A stretch of 64,000 nt of DNA from assembly GCA_004293165.1 (NCBI GenBank), contig RDYL01000002.1, positions 186,001 through 250,000 on the forward strand, read 5' to 3'. Made by a program: the position numbers and the translations under genes. Source of the stretch: Flavobacteriia bacterium (GTDB lineage Bacteria > Bacteroidota > Bacteroidia > Flavobacteriales > Flavobacteriaceae). Positions 35,426 to 44,092 of the stretch are shown here, piece by piece. A model generated the notes under the pieces. It was not told the origin of the DNA, did no database searches, and saw nothing but the letters and a program-made list of their open reading frames with translations. Within the stretch, counting starts at the first letter, position 1. Each line of letters begins with the position of its first letter.

Positions 35426-37339
35426 ATGAAAAAATACATTTTTCTCGTTTTCAGCATGATAACCATGAGTACATTAGCACAACAAAACCTAACTCCAGAA
35501 ACCTTATGGCAATTAGGTAGAGTAACTCCATTAGGAATTTCAAAGGATGGAAAACTATTAGTTTATAAAGTGGGAACACCTTCTGTGGAAGAAAATAAAA
35601 TCAATTCAAAATATTACTCTGTGCCAGTTGGTGGAGGGAATGCAACTTTATTAGAAAAAATTGACGGCTTAATTGCTGATAAAAGTGTTTCGCCAAATGG
35701 TCAAGAATACATCAGTGTTGAACAAGTAAAAGTTGAGAAAGTATTGGGTTCAGATTTGTATCCTAAATTATCAAAAACTACTGCACAAATCTACACAGGT
35801 TTAGATTATCGTCATTGGGACACTTGGAATGACGGCACACATAACCATTTATTTGTGGGATTACTTGCTAAAGAAAATGAAAAAGTTTTAGCTCCGATTG
35901 ACATTATGCCAAACGAACCTTATGATTCCCCTCAAAAACCTTTTGGTGGTGATGAAGATTATGTTTGGTCACCAGATGGAACAAAAATCATCTACGTTTG
36001 TAAAAAGAAAGCGGGAACTGCTTATGCAACAAGCACCAATACCGATTTATACGAATACGATTTAGCTACAAAAACCACAAAAAATCTTACCGAAAGTAAT
36101 TTAGGTTACGATACCCATCCAACTTTTTCTCCAAAAGGCGATTTATCTTGGTTACAAATGAAACGCGATGGTTTTGAAGCCGATAAAAATGATATTATCG
36201 TTCGTCATAGAGGATTAGATATTAATTTAACTGTTGGTTGGGATGGAACAGTAGATAGTTTTACTTGGAGTAACGATGGGAAAAAAGTATACTTCATTGC
36301 GCCAATCAAAGGGACAAAACAACTTTTTGAAGTCAATTTTCCTGGTTTAACAAAAATTGTGGTTCGTGTAACACAATTAACAGATGGTGATTTTGATGTG
36401 AATGCCGTTGTTGGTTTTTCAGGAACTTCAGTTTTAGTAACTAGAAACGATATGAATCGTGCTCCAGAAGTTTATTCGTATGATTTAGTTAAGAAAACTT
36501 GGAAACAAATTACCAAAGTTAATGATGAAGCTTATGCTAAAATCAGTGCTAGTAAAACAGAAAAACGTTGGGTTACGACAACCGATGGTAAAAAAATGTT
36601 GGTTTGGGTAATTTTACCACCAAACTTTGATAAAACTAAAAAATATCCAGCACTTTTATACTGCCAAGGTGGACCACAAAGTGCGTTGACACAATCGTAT
36701 TCATTCCGTTGGAATTTCCAATTAATGGCTTCGCAAGGTTATATTATTGTAGCACCCAACCGAAGAGGAATGCCAGGACACGGAACCGCTTGGAACGAAC
36801 AAATTTCAGGAGATTGGGGCGGACAAGTAATGGATGATTACTTAGCTGCCATTGATGATGTTGCCAAAGAATCGTACGTAGACAAAACGCGTTTAGGTGC
36901 TGTGGGTGCTAGTTACGGGGGTTATTCTGTATTTCAATTAGCTGGAATTCACAAAAATCGTTTCAAAACCTTCATTTCGCACTGTGGAATTTTCAATACA
37001 GAAAGCATGTATGGAACTACGGAGGAAGTTTTCTTTACGAATTGGGATTCAGGTGGCGCTTATTGGGAAAAAGATAATGCAACAGCGCAAAAAACGTATA
37101 ACGAATTCAATCCAATTAAGTTAATCAACAACTGGAATACTCCGATTTTAATTATTCAAGGCGGAAAAGATTACCGTGTGCCAATTGGACAAGGACAAGA
37201 AGCCTTTCAAGCGGCTCAATTAAAAGGAATTAAAAGTAAATTCTTGTTGTTCCCAGATGAAAACCATTGGGTATTAAAACCACAAAATGCATTGGTTTGG
37301 CAAAAAGAATTTTTTGGTTGGTTGAAAGAAACGCTGTAA
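35426..37339 (+). CDS. S9 family peptidase (DPP IV/acylaminoacyl-peptidase type), exported
   Basis: 637 residues. Signal peptide (about 1-18, MSTLAQQ). PD40-like propeller (about 40-370; YVWSPDGTKIIYV, FTWSNDGKKVYF) and an S9 hydrolase domain. Catalytic Ser in GAVGASYGGYSVFQLAG, Asp in IQGGKDYRVPIGQG, His in FPDENHWVLKP. The GASYGGY motif puts it in the S9B/S9C branch, unlike the S9A enzyme at 26188. It is a periplasmic dipeptidyl- or acylaminoacyl-peptidase for peptide scavenging. Single gene ending in a palindromic terminator. Confidence 0.93.
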   Translation: MKKYIFLVFSMITMSTLAQQNLTPETLWQLGRVTPLGISKDGKLLVYKVGTPSVEENKINSKYYSVPVGGGNATLLEKIDGLIADKSVSPNGQEYISVEQVKVEKVLGSDLYPKLSKTTAQIYTGLDYRHWDTWNDGTHNHLFVGLLAKENEKVLAPIDIMPNEPYDSPQKPFGGDEDYVWSPDGTKIIYVCKKKAGTAYATSTNTDLYEYDLATKTTKNLTESNLGYDTHPTFSPKGDLSWLQMKRDGFEADKNDIIVRHRGLDINLTVGWDGTVDSFTWSNDGKKVYFIAPIKGTKQLFEVNFPGLTKIVVRVTQLTDGDFDVNAVVGFSGTSVLVTRNDMNRAPEVYSYDLVKKTWKQITKVNDEAYAKISASKTEKRWVTTTDGKKMLVWVILPPNFDKTKKYPALLYCQGGPQSALTQSYSFRWNFQLMASQGYIIVAPNRRGMPGHGTAWNEQISGDWGGQVMDDYLAAIDDVAKESYVDKTRLGAVGASYGGYSVFQLAGIHKNRFKTFISHCGIFNTESMYGTTEEVFFTNWDSGGAYWEKDNATAQKTYNEFNPIKLINNWNTPILIIQGGKDYRVPIGQGQEAFQAAQLKGIKSKFLLFPDENHWVLKPQNALVWQKEFFGWLKETL

Positions 37340-37396
37340 AAAGTTCAAGGACAAGTTCAAAAAACAAATTAAAGCTGAAATAAAAAATTGAGTATA

Positions 37397-37428
37397 AAAA
37401 AAGCGATTTCAATTGAAATCGCTTTTTT
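37397..37428. terminator. Bidirectional terminator between the S9 peptidase and accC
   Basis: A 32-bp perfect palindrome centred at 37412/37413 (GCGATTTCAATTGAAATCGC core, A-run and T-run on the sides) serves both converging genes. Confidence 0.92.
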
Positions 37429-37433
37429 AGTTT

Positions 37434-38783
37434 TTATTCTTGAGGGTCTTTCATTACAAAAGATTCCATAAATTTTGTAGTGTAATTTCCAGCCACATAA
37501 TCTGGTTCGTCCATTAATTGTCTGTGGAATGGAATGGTAGTTTTGATTCCTTCGATTACGAACTCATCTAAAGCACGCTTCATTTTATTGATAGCCTCTT
37601 CTCTTGATTGTGCTGTTGTAATCAACTTAGCAATCATCGAGTCATAATTTGGCGGAATTGTATATCCTGCATAAACGTGAGTATCTAAACGTACTCCGTG
37701 TCCTCCTGGCGCATGTAAAACCGTAATTTTACCTGGTGAGGGGCGGAAATCGTTATATGGATCTTCTGCATTTATACGACATTCTATTGAGTGTAATTGT
37801 GGGTAGTAGTTTTTACCTGAAATAGGCACGCCGGCTGCCACCATTATTTGCTCACGAATTAAGTCATAATCAACCACTTGCTCTGTAATTGGATGTTCTA
37901 CTTGGATACGCGTATTCATTTCCATGAAGTAGAAGTTTCTGTGTTTGTCAACCAAGAATTCAACCGTTCCAGCTCCTTCGTATTTAATATATTCTGCTGC
38001 TTTAACTGCTGCAATACCCATTGCTTCACGTAATTCATCAGTCATAAAAGGTGACGGAGTTTCCTCAGTTAACTTTTGGTGACGACGTTGTACCGAGCAA
38101 TCTCTTTCTGAAAGGTGACATGCTTTTCCGTAAGAATCTCCAACTACTTGAATTTCGATATGACGTGGTTCTTCGATTAATTTTTCTAAGTACATGCCAT
38201 CATTACCAAAAGCCGCAGCCGACTCTTGACGAGCACCTTCCCAAGCTTTTAATAAATCTTCTTTTTTCCAAACAGCACGCATTCCTTTTCCACCACCACC
38301 AGCAGTTGCTTTAAGCATAACTGGATAACCAAATTCATCGGCTAATTTTTCGGCTTCTTCATACGAATCTAAAATACCAACTGAACCTGGCACACATGGA
38401 ACACCTGCTTCAATCATAGTTGATTTTGCTGATGCTTTGTCTCCCATACGATCAATCATTTCTGGAGAAGCTCCAATGAATTTAATACCGTGTTCTTGAC
38501 AAATTTTAGAAAACTTAGCGTTTTCAGATAAGAATCCATATCCTGGGTGAATAGCATCTGCGTTTGTAATTTCTGCAGCCGCTATAATATTTGACATTTT
38601 TAAGTAGGATAAATTACTTGGAGGTGGTCCAATACAAACCGCTTCGTCAGCAAATTTTACGTGCAAACTATCTGCGTCTGCTGTAGAATATACTGCAACT
38701 GTTTTGATGCCCATTTCTCTACAAGTTCTAATTACACGAAGTGCAATTTCCCCTCTATTGGCAATTAATATTTTTTTAAACAT
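37434..38783 (-). CDS. accC: Acetyl-CoA carboxylase, biotin carboxylase subunit
   Basis: 449 residues, standard length. N-terminal [28 protein letters not shown]-grasp loop [21 protein letters not shown].., [26 protein letters not shown] and the C-terminal INAEDP. It carboxylates biotin on AccB with ATP and bicarbonate, the first step of fatty-acid synthesis. Last gene of the pdxA-yceD-rpmF-fabH-accB-accC cluster, 108 nt after accB. That gap carries an interspersed repeat. Confidence 0.97.
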   Translation of the reverse strand: MFKKILIANRGEIALRVIRTCREMGIKTVAVYSTADADSLHVKFADEAVCIGPPPSNLSYLKMSNIIAAAEITNADAIHPGYGFLSENAKFSKICQEHGIKFIGASPEMIDRMGDKASAKSTMIEAGVPCVPGSVGILDSYEEAEKLADEFGYPVMLKATAGGGGKGMRAVWKKEDLLKAWEGARQESAAAFGNDGMYLEKLIEEPRHIEIQVVGDSYGKACHLSERDCSVQRRHQKLTEETPSPFMTDELREAMGIAAVKAAEYIKYEGAGTVEFLVDKHRNFYFMEMNTRIQVEHPITEQVVDYDLIREQIMVAAGVPISGKNYYPQLHSIECRINAEDPYNDFRPSPGKITVLHAPGGHGVRLDTHVYAGYTIPPNYDSMIAKLITTAQSREEAINKMKRALDEFVIEGIKTTIPFHRQLMDEPDYVAGNYTTKFMESFVMKDPQE

Positions 38784-38850
38784 GTTTTTTTAATTAGATA
38801 ATTAGACAATGGGTCAATTAGACAATTATAAAGATAGACGTTCTACCTTC

Positions 38851-38875
38851 TTGTCATCCTGAGCTACGTCGAAGG
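38851..38875. repeat. Fragment of an interspersed repeat between accB and accC
   Basis: TTGTCATCCTGAGCTACGTC followed by GAAGGG resembles the GTCATCCTGAGC..GTCGAAGG unit found in many Bacteroidota intergenic regions (from memory). Just before it, AATTAGACAAT occurs twice (about 38793-38825), a second repeat type also seen after recX. Confidence 0.5.
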
Positions 38876-38891
38876 GCTAACTTCTAACTTA

Positions 38892-39377
38892 TTATGATGG
38901 ATCAACTAAGAATAATGGTTGATCAAATTCAACTGGAGAAGAATCATCTACTAAAATTTTCACGATTTTTCCTGAAACTTCTGATTCGATTTCGTTGAAT
39001 AATTTCATTGCTTCAATTACACAAAGAACATCTCCTTTTCCAATAGTTGTACCTACTTCTACAAACATTGGTTTGTCTGGTGCTGGTTTTCTATAGAAAG
39101 TTCCAATAATAGGCGATTTAACAGTAATGTATTTAGCATTATCATCAGAAGCTGGTGCAGCAATTGCATCAGAAACTACTGGCGGAGCTACTACTTGCGG
39201 AGCTGCCATTTGTGGCGCAGCTTGCATTGGCATTTGTTGCACATAAGTTGTAGTGCTCTCTGTACCTTCTGTTGTAGTTTTTATGGTGATTTTAAAATCG
39301 TCCATTTCTAATTTTACTTCTGTAGCGCCCGATTTGGCTACAAATTTGATTAGGTTTTGAATCTCTCTAATATCCAT
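38892..39377 (-). CDS. accB: Acetyl-CoA carboxylase biotin carboxyl carrier protein
   Basis: 161 residues. N-terminal DIREIQNLIKFVAKSGATEVKLE, a Pro/Ala-rich linker (about 50-80) and a biotinyl domain with the biotinylated Lys in CVIEAMKLFNEIE and PIGT-like IIGTFYRKPAPD before it. It carries carboxybiotin between AccC and the transcarboxylase. It lies 26 nt after fabH. Confidence 0.96.
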   Translation of the reverse strand: MDIREIQNLIKFVAKSGATEVKLEMDDFKITIKTTTEGTESTTTYVQQMPMQAAPQMAAPQVVAPPVVSDAIAAPASDDNAKYITVKSPIIGTFYRKPAPDKPMFVEVGTTIGKGDVLCVIEAMKLFNEIESEVSGKIVKILVDDSSPVEFDQPLFLVDPS

Positions 39378-39403
39378 AATATTTGATTTAGTTTAGTTTG
39401 TTT

Positions 39404-40399
39404 TTATTTTGTGTAAGCCCATTTTAAATAAATAGCACCCCATGTGAATCCACCACCAAAAGCAGCAAAGATAAGGTTATCCCCTTTTTTTAACTGGTTT
39501 TCAAAATCGGATAATAATAAAGGAAGGGTTGCCGAAGTGGTATTTCCGTATTTTTGAATGTTAATCAAGACTTTAGATTCGTCTAATTCCATTCGGTTTG
39601 CAGTAGCATCGATAATTCTTCTATTTGCCTGATGTGCTACTAACCAGTTCACATCATCATGAGATAAGTTATTACGTTGCATAATTTTCTCACTCACATC
39701 AGCCATACCAGAAACGGCGTATTTGAATACTGTTTTTCCGTCTTGAAAAACAAAATGTTGCTTATTTTTTAAAGTTTCTTCTGAAGGAGGTAAAATAGAA
39801 CCCCCTGCTTCAATTTTTAAGAATTCTCTTCCGATTCCATCACTTTTTAGAATTTCATCTTGAAGACCTAATCCATCTGTATTTGGTTCAAACAATACAG
39901 CTCCTGCTCCATCACCAAAAATGATACAAGTAGCTCTGTCCGTGTAATCAATAATAGATGACATTTTATCGGCACCAATTAATAAAACCTTTTTATATTT
40001 TCCAGAGGCGATATAAGCTGAGGCTGTCGACATGCCGAAAAGAAAGCTTGAACATGCCGCTTGTAAATCATATGCAAAAGCATTTGTTGCGCCAATTTCT
40101 GTTGCCACATAAACTCCTGTAGAGGCTACAGGCATATCTGGTGTTGCGGTTGCCATAATCACTAAATCAATTTCTTTAGGATCTAAATTGGCTTTTTCTA
40201 ATAAGTTTTGAGCGGCTTTAATTGCCATATAAGAAGTACCTTGCCCTTCTTCTTTCAACAATCTTCTTTCTTTAATTCCGGTACGACTGGTAATCCATTC
40301 GTCATTAGTATCTACTAATGTTTCCAATACTTGATTCGACAGAACAAAGTCGGGAACATAAGAACCTACTGCCGTAATTGCTGCTGTTATTTTATTCAT
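39404..40399 (-). CDS. fabH: Beta-ketoacyl-ACP synthase III
   Basis: 331 residues. Catalytic Cys in LQAACSSFLFGM, His in WLVAHQANRRIIDA, Asn in KYGNTTSATLPLLL, plus TDxWI-type TNDEWITSRTGIKERR and FGDGAGAVLF. It condenses acetyl- or branched-CoA primers with malonyl-ACP to start fatty-acid synthesis. Flavobacteria make iso-branched acids, so a branched primer is plausible. About 167 nt downstream of rpmF with a hairpin between, so it may have its own promoter as well as read-through. Confidence 0.97.
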   Translation of the reverse strand: MNKITAAITAVGSYVPDFVLSNQVLETLVDTNDEWITSRTGIKERRLLKEEGQGTSYMAIKAAQNLLEKANLDPKEIDLVIMATATPDMPVASTGVYVATEIGATNAFAYDLQAACSSFLFGMSTASAYIASGKYKKVLLIGADKMSSIIDYTDRATCIIFGDGAGAVLFEPNTDGLGLQDEILKSDGIGREFLKIEAGGSILPPSEETLKNKQHFVFQDGKTVFKYAVSGMADVSEKIMQRNNLSHDDVNWLVAHQANRRIIDATANRMELDESKVLINIQKYGNTTSATLPLLLSDFENQLKKGDNLIFAAFGGGFTWGAIYLKWAYTK

Positions 40400-40519
40400 C
40401 TTCGATTAATTTTTCTTTCTGAAATTTTAAGGTTCAAAAAGTGGTGGAAATTACAAAAAAAATTTCAAACGAATCCTATTCACTTTTATAAATTATAGCG
40501 TGAATGGGTACTTAACAAA

Positions 40520-40544
40520 AAAACTCTCACAATGTGAGAGTTTT
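40520..40544. terminator. Hairpin after rpmF
   Basis: AAAACTCTCAC (40520-40530) pairs with GTGAGAGTTTT (40534-40544). On the minus strand it ends in T residues, so it can terminate or attenuate the yceD-rpmF transcript ahead of fabH. Confidence 0.75.
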
Positions 40545-40566
40545 CTCTATTTTTTTCTTGATGCAA

Positions 40567-40761
40567 TTAAGCTACTGCTTCATTTTTATCAATTACAACT
40601 TGACCTCTGTAATACATTTTCCCTTCATGCCAGTAAGCTCTGTGGTATAAATGTGCTTCACCAGTTACTGGACATGTAGCGATTTGAGCTACTGTCGCTT
40701 TGTAATGTGTTCTTCTTTTATCTCTTCTTGTAGACGACTGTCTTCTCTTAGGATGTGCCAT
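40567..40761 (-). CDS. rpmF: 50S ribosomal protein L32
   Basis: 64 residues. [19 protein letters not shown] opening and a C-terminal region with only one Cys ([14 protein letters not shown]), i.e. a form without the four-Cys zinc ribbon, so zinc-independent. Paired with yceD (9-nt gap) and fabH as in many bacteria. Confidence 0.97.
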   Translation of the reverse strand: MAHPKRRQSSTRRDKRRTHYKATVAQIATCPVTGEAHLYHRAYWHEGKMYYRGQVVIDKNEAVA

Positions 40762-40770
40762 TGTTCTATT

Positions 40771-41304
40771 TTATTTATCCGTTAATAGTTTTTTTAAATT
40801 CTCCCATCTAGGGTCAATATCATTATTTTGTTCTTCTTTTTGTTCTTTAGGAGAAAGCGATTCCAATTTATCAATTACATCTGTTAAAGAACCATCTTTA
40901 ATTCCAGGATGTACTCTTCGTAAAGGAACTGACAATACAATTGATTCATAAATGTATTGCGCCACATTTACTTGAAATTCGCCATGTGGTAATATGAGCA
41001 ACTCCTCATTATCATTATTAAAGGCATCTCCAAACTTTACTAAAAGTTTCAATTTTCCTTTAATTGGCAAATCAAACTCTTCTCCAGACACATCGCAAGG
41101 TACATTTACAGTTCCTTTGTGCTTAAAGTCGAGTTCAAGCATAGTGCTTTTCTTCTCTAAAACAATATTTACTTTGACTGAAACGGCATTAAATTCGTCA
41201 TAATCAAAGTTCTTAAAGAACGTATTATCTATTTGATAATCAAACTGATGCTTCCCTATTTTTAATCCCACAAAAGGAATCAAATATTCTTTTAAATTGT
41301 TCAT
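40771..41304 (-). CDS. YceD family protein (DUF177)
   Basis: 177 residues. DUF177 features: LEKKSTMLELDFKHKGTVNVPCDVSGEEFDLPI and VPLRRVHPGIKDG near the end, with an acidic tail (KEEQNNDIDPRWENLKKLL) that includes the characteristic DPRW. YceD is nearly always encoded before rpmF and has been tied to 23S rRNA accumulation and ribosome assembly. Its own promoter lies at 41335-41342. Confidence 0.92.
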   Translation of the reverse strand: MNNLKEYLIPFVGLKIGKHQFDYQIDNTFFKNFDYDEFNAVSVKVNIVLEKKSTMLELDFKHKGTVNVPCDVSGEEFDLPIKGKLKLLVKFGDAFNNDNEELLILPHGEFQVNVAQYIYESIVLSVPLRRVHPGIKDGSLTDVIDKLESLSPKEQKEEQNNDIDPRWENLKKLLTDK

Positions 41305-41316
41305 AACAACAGTTTT

Positions 41317-41331
41317 ACCTTTTTAAAAGGT
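41317..41331. promoter_or_regulatory. Palindrome in the yceD-rpmF 5' leader
   Basis: ACCTTTTTAAAAGGT is an odd-length palindrome between the predicted start of transcription and the yceD ATG (41304). It could be a leader hairpin or operator for ribosomal-protein autoregulation; no direct evidence. Confidence 0.35.
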
Positions 41332-41334
41332 GTG

Positions 41335-41342
41335 CAAAGATA
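41335..41342 (-). promoter_or_regulatory. Predicted -7 element of yceD-rpmF
   Basis: CAAAGATA on the plus strand is TATCTTTG on the minus strand, an exact TAnnTTTG. Confidence 0.6.
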
Positions 41343-41385
41343 TAAAATATTTATAAATTCAAACTAGTTGTAAACATTTTTTTGT

Positions 41386-42435
41386 TTATAACTGCTTTTC
41401 TTTTGTTTTTAAAGGGTTTTTAATAAGCTCTTGATAGTCATTTCTTTTGTTATAAATATCAATTGCTAAATAAACCGCCTCCTTAAAGGACTCGTGATTA
41501 GCCACTCCTTTTCCTGCAATTTCATAGGCTGTGCCATGATCAGGCGAAGTTCTAATTTTATTTAAACCTGCCGTGTAATTTACTCCATTACCAAATGATA
41601 AGGTTTTAAAAGGGATTAATCCTTGGTCATGATACGTTGCAATTACTGCATCGTATTTCTCATATTGTGCCGAACCGAAAAATCCATCCGCTGGAAAAGG
41701 TCCGAAAACCATATTTCCTGCTTCAAATAATTTTTTCAAAGCAGGCTTGATTATTTTTTCTTCTTCTTGACCTATAACACCATTATCTCCTGAATGTGGA
41801 TTCAATCCTAAAACAGCTACTTTAGGTTTTTCAATTTCAAAATCTTCTTTTAACGTTTGAATAATCGTTTTGATTTTACTTGAAATTAATTTTTCATTCA
41901 AATGTTTTGCTACTTCATTTACTGGGACGTGGTCTGTTAACAAACCGACACGTAAATCATCATGCACCATTAACATTAAAGCATCGCCTTCCAATTCTTT
42001 ATCCAAATAATCGGTATGACCAGGAAATTTAAATTCTTCTGATTGAATATTATACTTATTAATAGGTGCTGTTACCAAAACATCTACAAAACCTTCTTTT
42101 AATGCTTTAGTAGCTGCAACAAAAGATTTTATAGCGTAACTTCCCACCACATCATCATTTTTACCGAATTCCAAATTAACCCCTTCGCGCCAAACATTTA
42201 AAACATTAATTTTACCTACAACAAGCTGTTCTAATTTATCTATGCCGTGAATAGCTGCATCTAATTTTAATTCTTTCTTTAAAAAAGATACAATTTTTAC
42301 ATTCGCAAAAATTACAGGCGTACATAATTCTAACATTCGAGTATCTTCAAATGTTTTTAAAATAACCTCGCTTCCAATACCATTTAAATCTCCAATTGAA
42401 ATTCCAACAATTATATTTTCTGCTTTTTTAACCAT
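41386..42435 (-). CDS. pdxA: 4-hydroxythreonine-4-phosphate dehydrogenase
   Basis: 349 residues. GISIGDLNGIGSEVILKT start, metal-binding His in FPGHTDYLDKEL, GLNPHSGDNGVIGQEE, and AVIATYHDQGLIPFKTLSFG with the second metal His. It oxidises 4-phosphohydroxy-L-threonine in pyridoxal-phosphate synthesis (DXP-dependent route). Divergent from ribE with interleaved promoters, and 81 nt upstream of yceD. Confidence 0.96.
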   Translation of the reverse strand: MVKKAENIIVGISIGDLNGIGSEVILKTFEDTRMLELCTPVIFANVKIVSFLKKELKLDAAIHGIDKLEQLVVGKINVLNVWREGVNLEFGKNDDVVGSYAIKSFVAATKALKEGFVDVLVTAPINKYNIQSEEFKFPGHTDYLDKELEGDALMLMVHDDLRVGLLTDHVPVNEVAKHLNEKLISSKIKTIIQTLKEDFEIEKPKVAVLGLNPHSGDNGVIGQEEEKIIKPALKKLFEAGNMVFGPFPADGFFGSAQYEKYDAVIATYHDQGLIPFKTLSFGNGVNYTAGLNKIRTSPDHGTAYEIAGKGVANHESFKEAVYLAIDIYNKRNDYQELIKNPLKTKEKQL

Positions 42436-42455
42436 GACAAATGTGATTTATTGCT

Positions 42456-42463
42456 TACTTTTG
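42456..42463 (+). promoter_or_regulatory. Predicted -7 element of ribE
   Basis: TACTTTTG matches TAnnTTTG, 30 nt before the ATG at 42494. Only 5 nt separate it from the opposing pdxA element. Confidence 0.6.
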
Positions 42464-42468
42464 ATGTG

Positions 42469-42476
42469 CAAATTTA
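42469..42476 (-). promoter_or_regulatory. Predicted -7 element of pdxA
   Basis: CAAATTTA on the plus strand is TAAATTTG on the minus strand, 33 nt before the pdxA ATG. It overlaps the predicted ribE start site. Confidence 0.6.
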
Positions 42477-42493
42477 GTAAAATTAAATCAGTT

Positions 42494-43084
42494 ATGTTTA
42501 CCGGAATTATAGAAACGCTCGGAATTATAAAAGAAATCGAAAAAGATCAGGAAAACCTGCACTTAACGATAGAATCTGAAATTACTCACGAATTAAAAAT
42601 TGACCAAAGTGTAGCACATAATGGAATTTGTTTAACCGTTATAAAAATTGAAAACAAAAACTACACAGTTACAGCTATTAAAGAAACTATTGATAAAACT
42701 TCTATTGGATCATGGAAAGTTAACGATGTTCTAAATTTAGAACGCGCTATGAAACTTGGCGACAGACTTGACGGACACATTGTTCAAGGACACGTAGATC
42801 AAACTGGAACGTGCACTAATATTAAAGAAGCAAACGGAAGTTGGGTTTTTACATTTGAATACGATGCCTCATTAAACAATATTACCATTGAAAAAGGTTC
42901 AATTACAGTAAACGGAACAAGCTTAACAGTAGTAAACTCTGGATTAAACACTTTTAGTGTAGCCATTATTCCTTACACATTTGACCACACTAATTTTAAC
43001 ACCTTTAAAGTTGGCACAAAAGTAAATTTAGAATTTGATGTAATTGGAAAATACGTAAGTCGATTGAATGAATTGAGAAAATAA
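42494..43084 (+). CDS. ribE: Riboflavin synthase, alpha subunit
   Basis: 196 residues from the ATG at 42494 (MFTGIIETLGII), the invariant family start; an upstream in-frame ATG at 42434 lies before the promoter and is not used. Two lumazine-binding halves: SVAHNGICLTVI, LGDRLDGHIVQGHVDQTG and the second-half SITVNGTSLTVV with FDVIGKYV near the end. It dismutates two 6,7-dimethyl-8-ribityllumazine to riboflavin. Unlinked here to other rib genes except ribF 10 kb away. Confidence 0.95.
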   Translation: MFTGIIETLGIIKEIEKDQENLHLTIESEITHELKIDQSVAHNGICLTVIKIENKNYTVTAIKETIDKTSIGSWKVNDVLNLERAMKLGDRLDGHIVQGHVDQTGTCTNIKEANGSWVFTFEYDASLNNITIEKGSITVNGTSLTVVNSGLNTFSVAIIPYTFDHTNFNTFKVGTKVNLEFDVIGKYVSRLNELRK

Positions 43085-43094
43085 GAAAACACTC

Positions 43095-43313
43095 TTATAA
43101 AGAGCCTTTTCTTATAAATATATATTTTTTAGATAGATAATACCCAGAAACTAATGCCAAAACAAATAGTATAAATAAGTCTCCATCAATTGACATTCCT
43201 GGTGGAGGTGGAGGTCCAGACGGTGGGGGTGGCTCTATTGGATCTGCAGCTAAGAGACTATTACAACTTAAAAGAAATACTAAAACATTTATAACTTTAT
43301 TCATTATTATCAT
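43095..43313 (-). CDS. Small Pro-rich exported protein with a C-terminal sorting-type helix (CTERM-like)
   Basis: 72 residues; start at 43313 (MIIMNKV..) or the Met at 43304. Signal peptide to about residue 22 (SLLAADP), a Pro-rich linker (IEPPPPSGPPPPPGM), then SIDGDLF, a hydrophobic helix (ILFVLALVSGYYL) and a basic end (SKKYIFIRKGS). This tripartite tail (short motif, helix, basic cluster) fits exosortase-type CTERM signals. Bacteroidota have a PID-type version, and here the motif reads SID. I recall the family but could not search it. The body between the signals is almost nothing. Confidence 0.65.
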   Translation of the reverse strand: MIIMNKVINVLVFLLSCNSLLAADPIEPPPPSGPPPPPGMSIDGDLFILFVLALVSGYYLSKKYIFIRKGSL

Positions 43314-43439
43314 TATTAGGTCAAACTAAGGAAAATATGTATAATAACTATTATATAAAATGTAAGAAATTACAACTACACAAAAAGTATAATTTGTATT
43401 AACTTAATTTTAGCAGGCAGTATTCTTCTTTAAAAAATG

Positions 43440-43513
43440 TGGTCCCACCTGGGCTCGAACCAGGGACCACCTGATTATGAGTCAGGTGCTCTAACCAACT
43501 GAGCTATAGGACC
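43440..43513 (-). tRNA. tRNA-Met (CAT)
   Basis: The minus strand folds as a cloverleaf: acceptor GGTCCTA/TGGGACC, D-arm GCTCAGTTGGTTAGAGC, anticodon stem CCTGA/TCAGG with loop CTCATAA (anticodon CAT), T-arm CCTGGTTCGAGCCCAGG. CCA is not encoded. The C-T-CAT-AA loop fits elongator Met. An Ile2 tRNA (lysidine-modified CAT) cannot be excluded by eye; initiator features (GGG/CCC below the anticodon) are absent. Confidence 0.88.
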
Positions 43514-43570
43514 AGTATTGTGTTGCAATATTAAGACTATTTTTTATTGCAAGCAAATCTTTTTTTAACT

Positions 43571-43972
43571 TTATCTCATTTCTTGGCAAAGCTCAATCAA
43601 CACACCATTTGTACTCTTTGGATGAAGAAATGCAACTAACTTATTATCAGCGCCTTTTTTAGGAGTTTCATTCAAAACCACAAAACCTTCATTCTTTAAC
43701 CGATCAATTTCTGCTAAAATATCTTGCACATCAAATGCAATATGATGAATTCCTTCTCCTTTTTTTTCTAAAAATTTAGCAATTGAGCTATTCGAATTGG
43801 TAGCTTCTAACAATTCTATTTTATTTGGCCCATTCATGAAAAAAGAAGTTTTAACCCCTTCGCTTTCTACTTCTTCTTGTTTATAAGGAGGTGTTCCAAA
43901 CAACTTTTCAAACAAAACATTAGACAATTCCAAACTATTCACAGCAATTCCAATATGTTCAATCTTTCTCAT
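43571..43972 (-). CDS. mce: Methylmalonyl-CoA epimerase (VOC family)
   Basis: 133 residues. Two VOC beta-alpha-beta units. Metal ligands: His6 in KIEHIGIAV, His in EGIHHIAFDV, Glu in GVLIELCQE. It interconverts (R)- and (S)-methylmalonyl-CoA for propionate metabolism. Length and EGIHHIAF fit MCE rather than glyoxalase. Monocistronic, next to tRNA-Met, with a promoter just upstream. Confidence 0.93.
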   Translation of the reverse strand: MRKIEHIGIAVNSLELSNVLFEKLFGTPPYKQEEVESEGVKTSFFMNGPNKIELLEATNSNSSIAKFLEKKGEGIHHIAFDVQDILAEIDRLKNEGFVVLNETPKKGADNKLVAFLHPKSTNGVLIELCQEMR

Positions 43973-43997
43973 GTATTTTTATTAATTTAAAGACGAA

Positions 43998-44005
43998 CAA
44001 AGTTA
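43998..44005 (-). promoter_or_regulatory. Predicted -7 element of mce
   Basis: CAAAGTTA on the plus strand is TAACTTTG on the minus strand, 25 nt before the ATG. Confidence 0.55.
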
Positions 44006-44080
44006 ACAAAAATCAAACAACGTTTAAGCAATCAAACTTACATATACTTATAAAAGAATACGCCTTGATGAAATTTTATG

Positions 44081-44088
44081 TATTTTTG
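44081..44088 (+). promoter_or_regulatory. Predicted -7 element of rbfA, 4 nt before its ATG
   Basis: TATTTTTG is an exact TAnnTTTG; the ATG of METNRQKK is at 44093, so the mRNA would be leaderless. No other start is available nearby in the frame. Confidence 0.65.
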
Positions 44089-44092
44089 CATC

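Noticed and set aside
43440-43513. Initiator tRNA-fMet
   Set aside because: The anticodon stem CCTGA/TCAGG lacks the three G-C pairs next to the anticodon loop that mark initiator tRNA.
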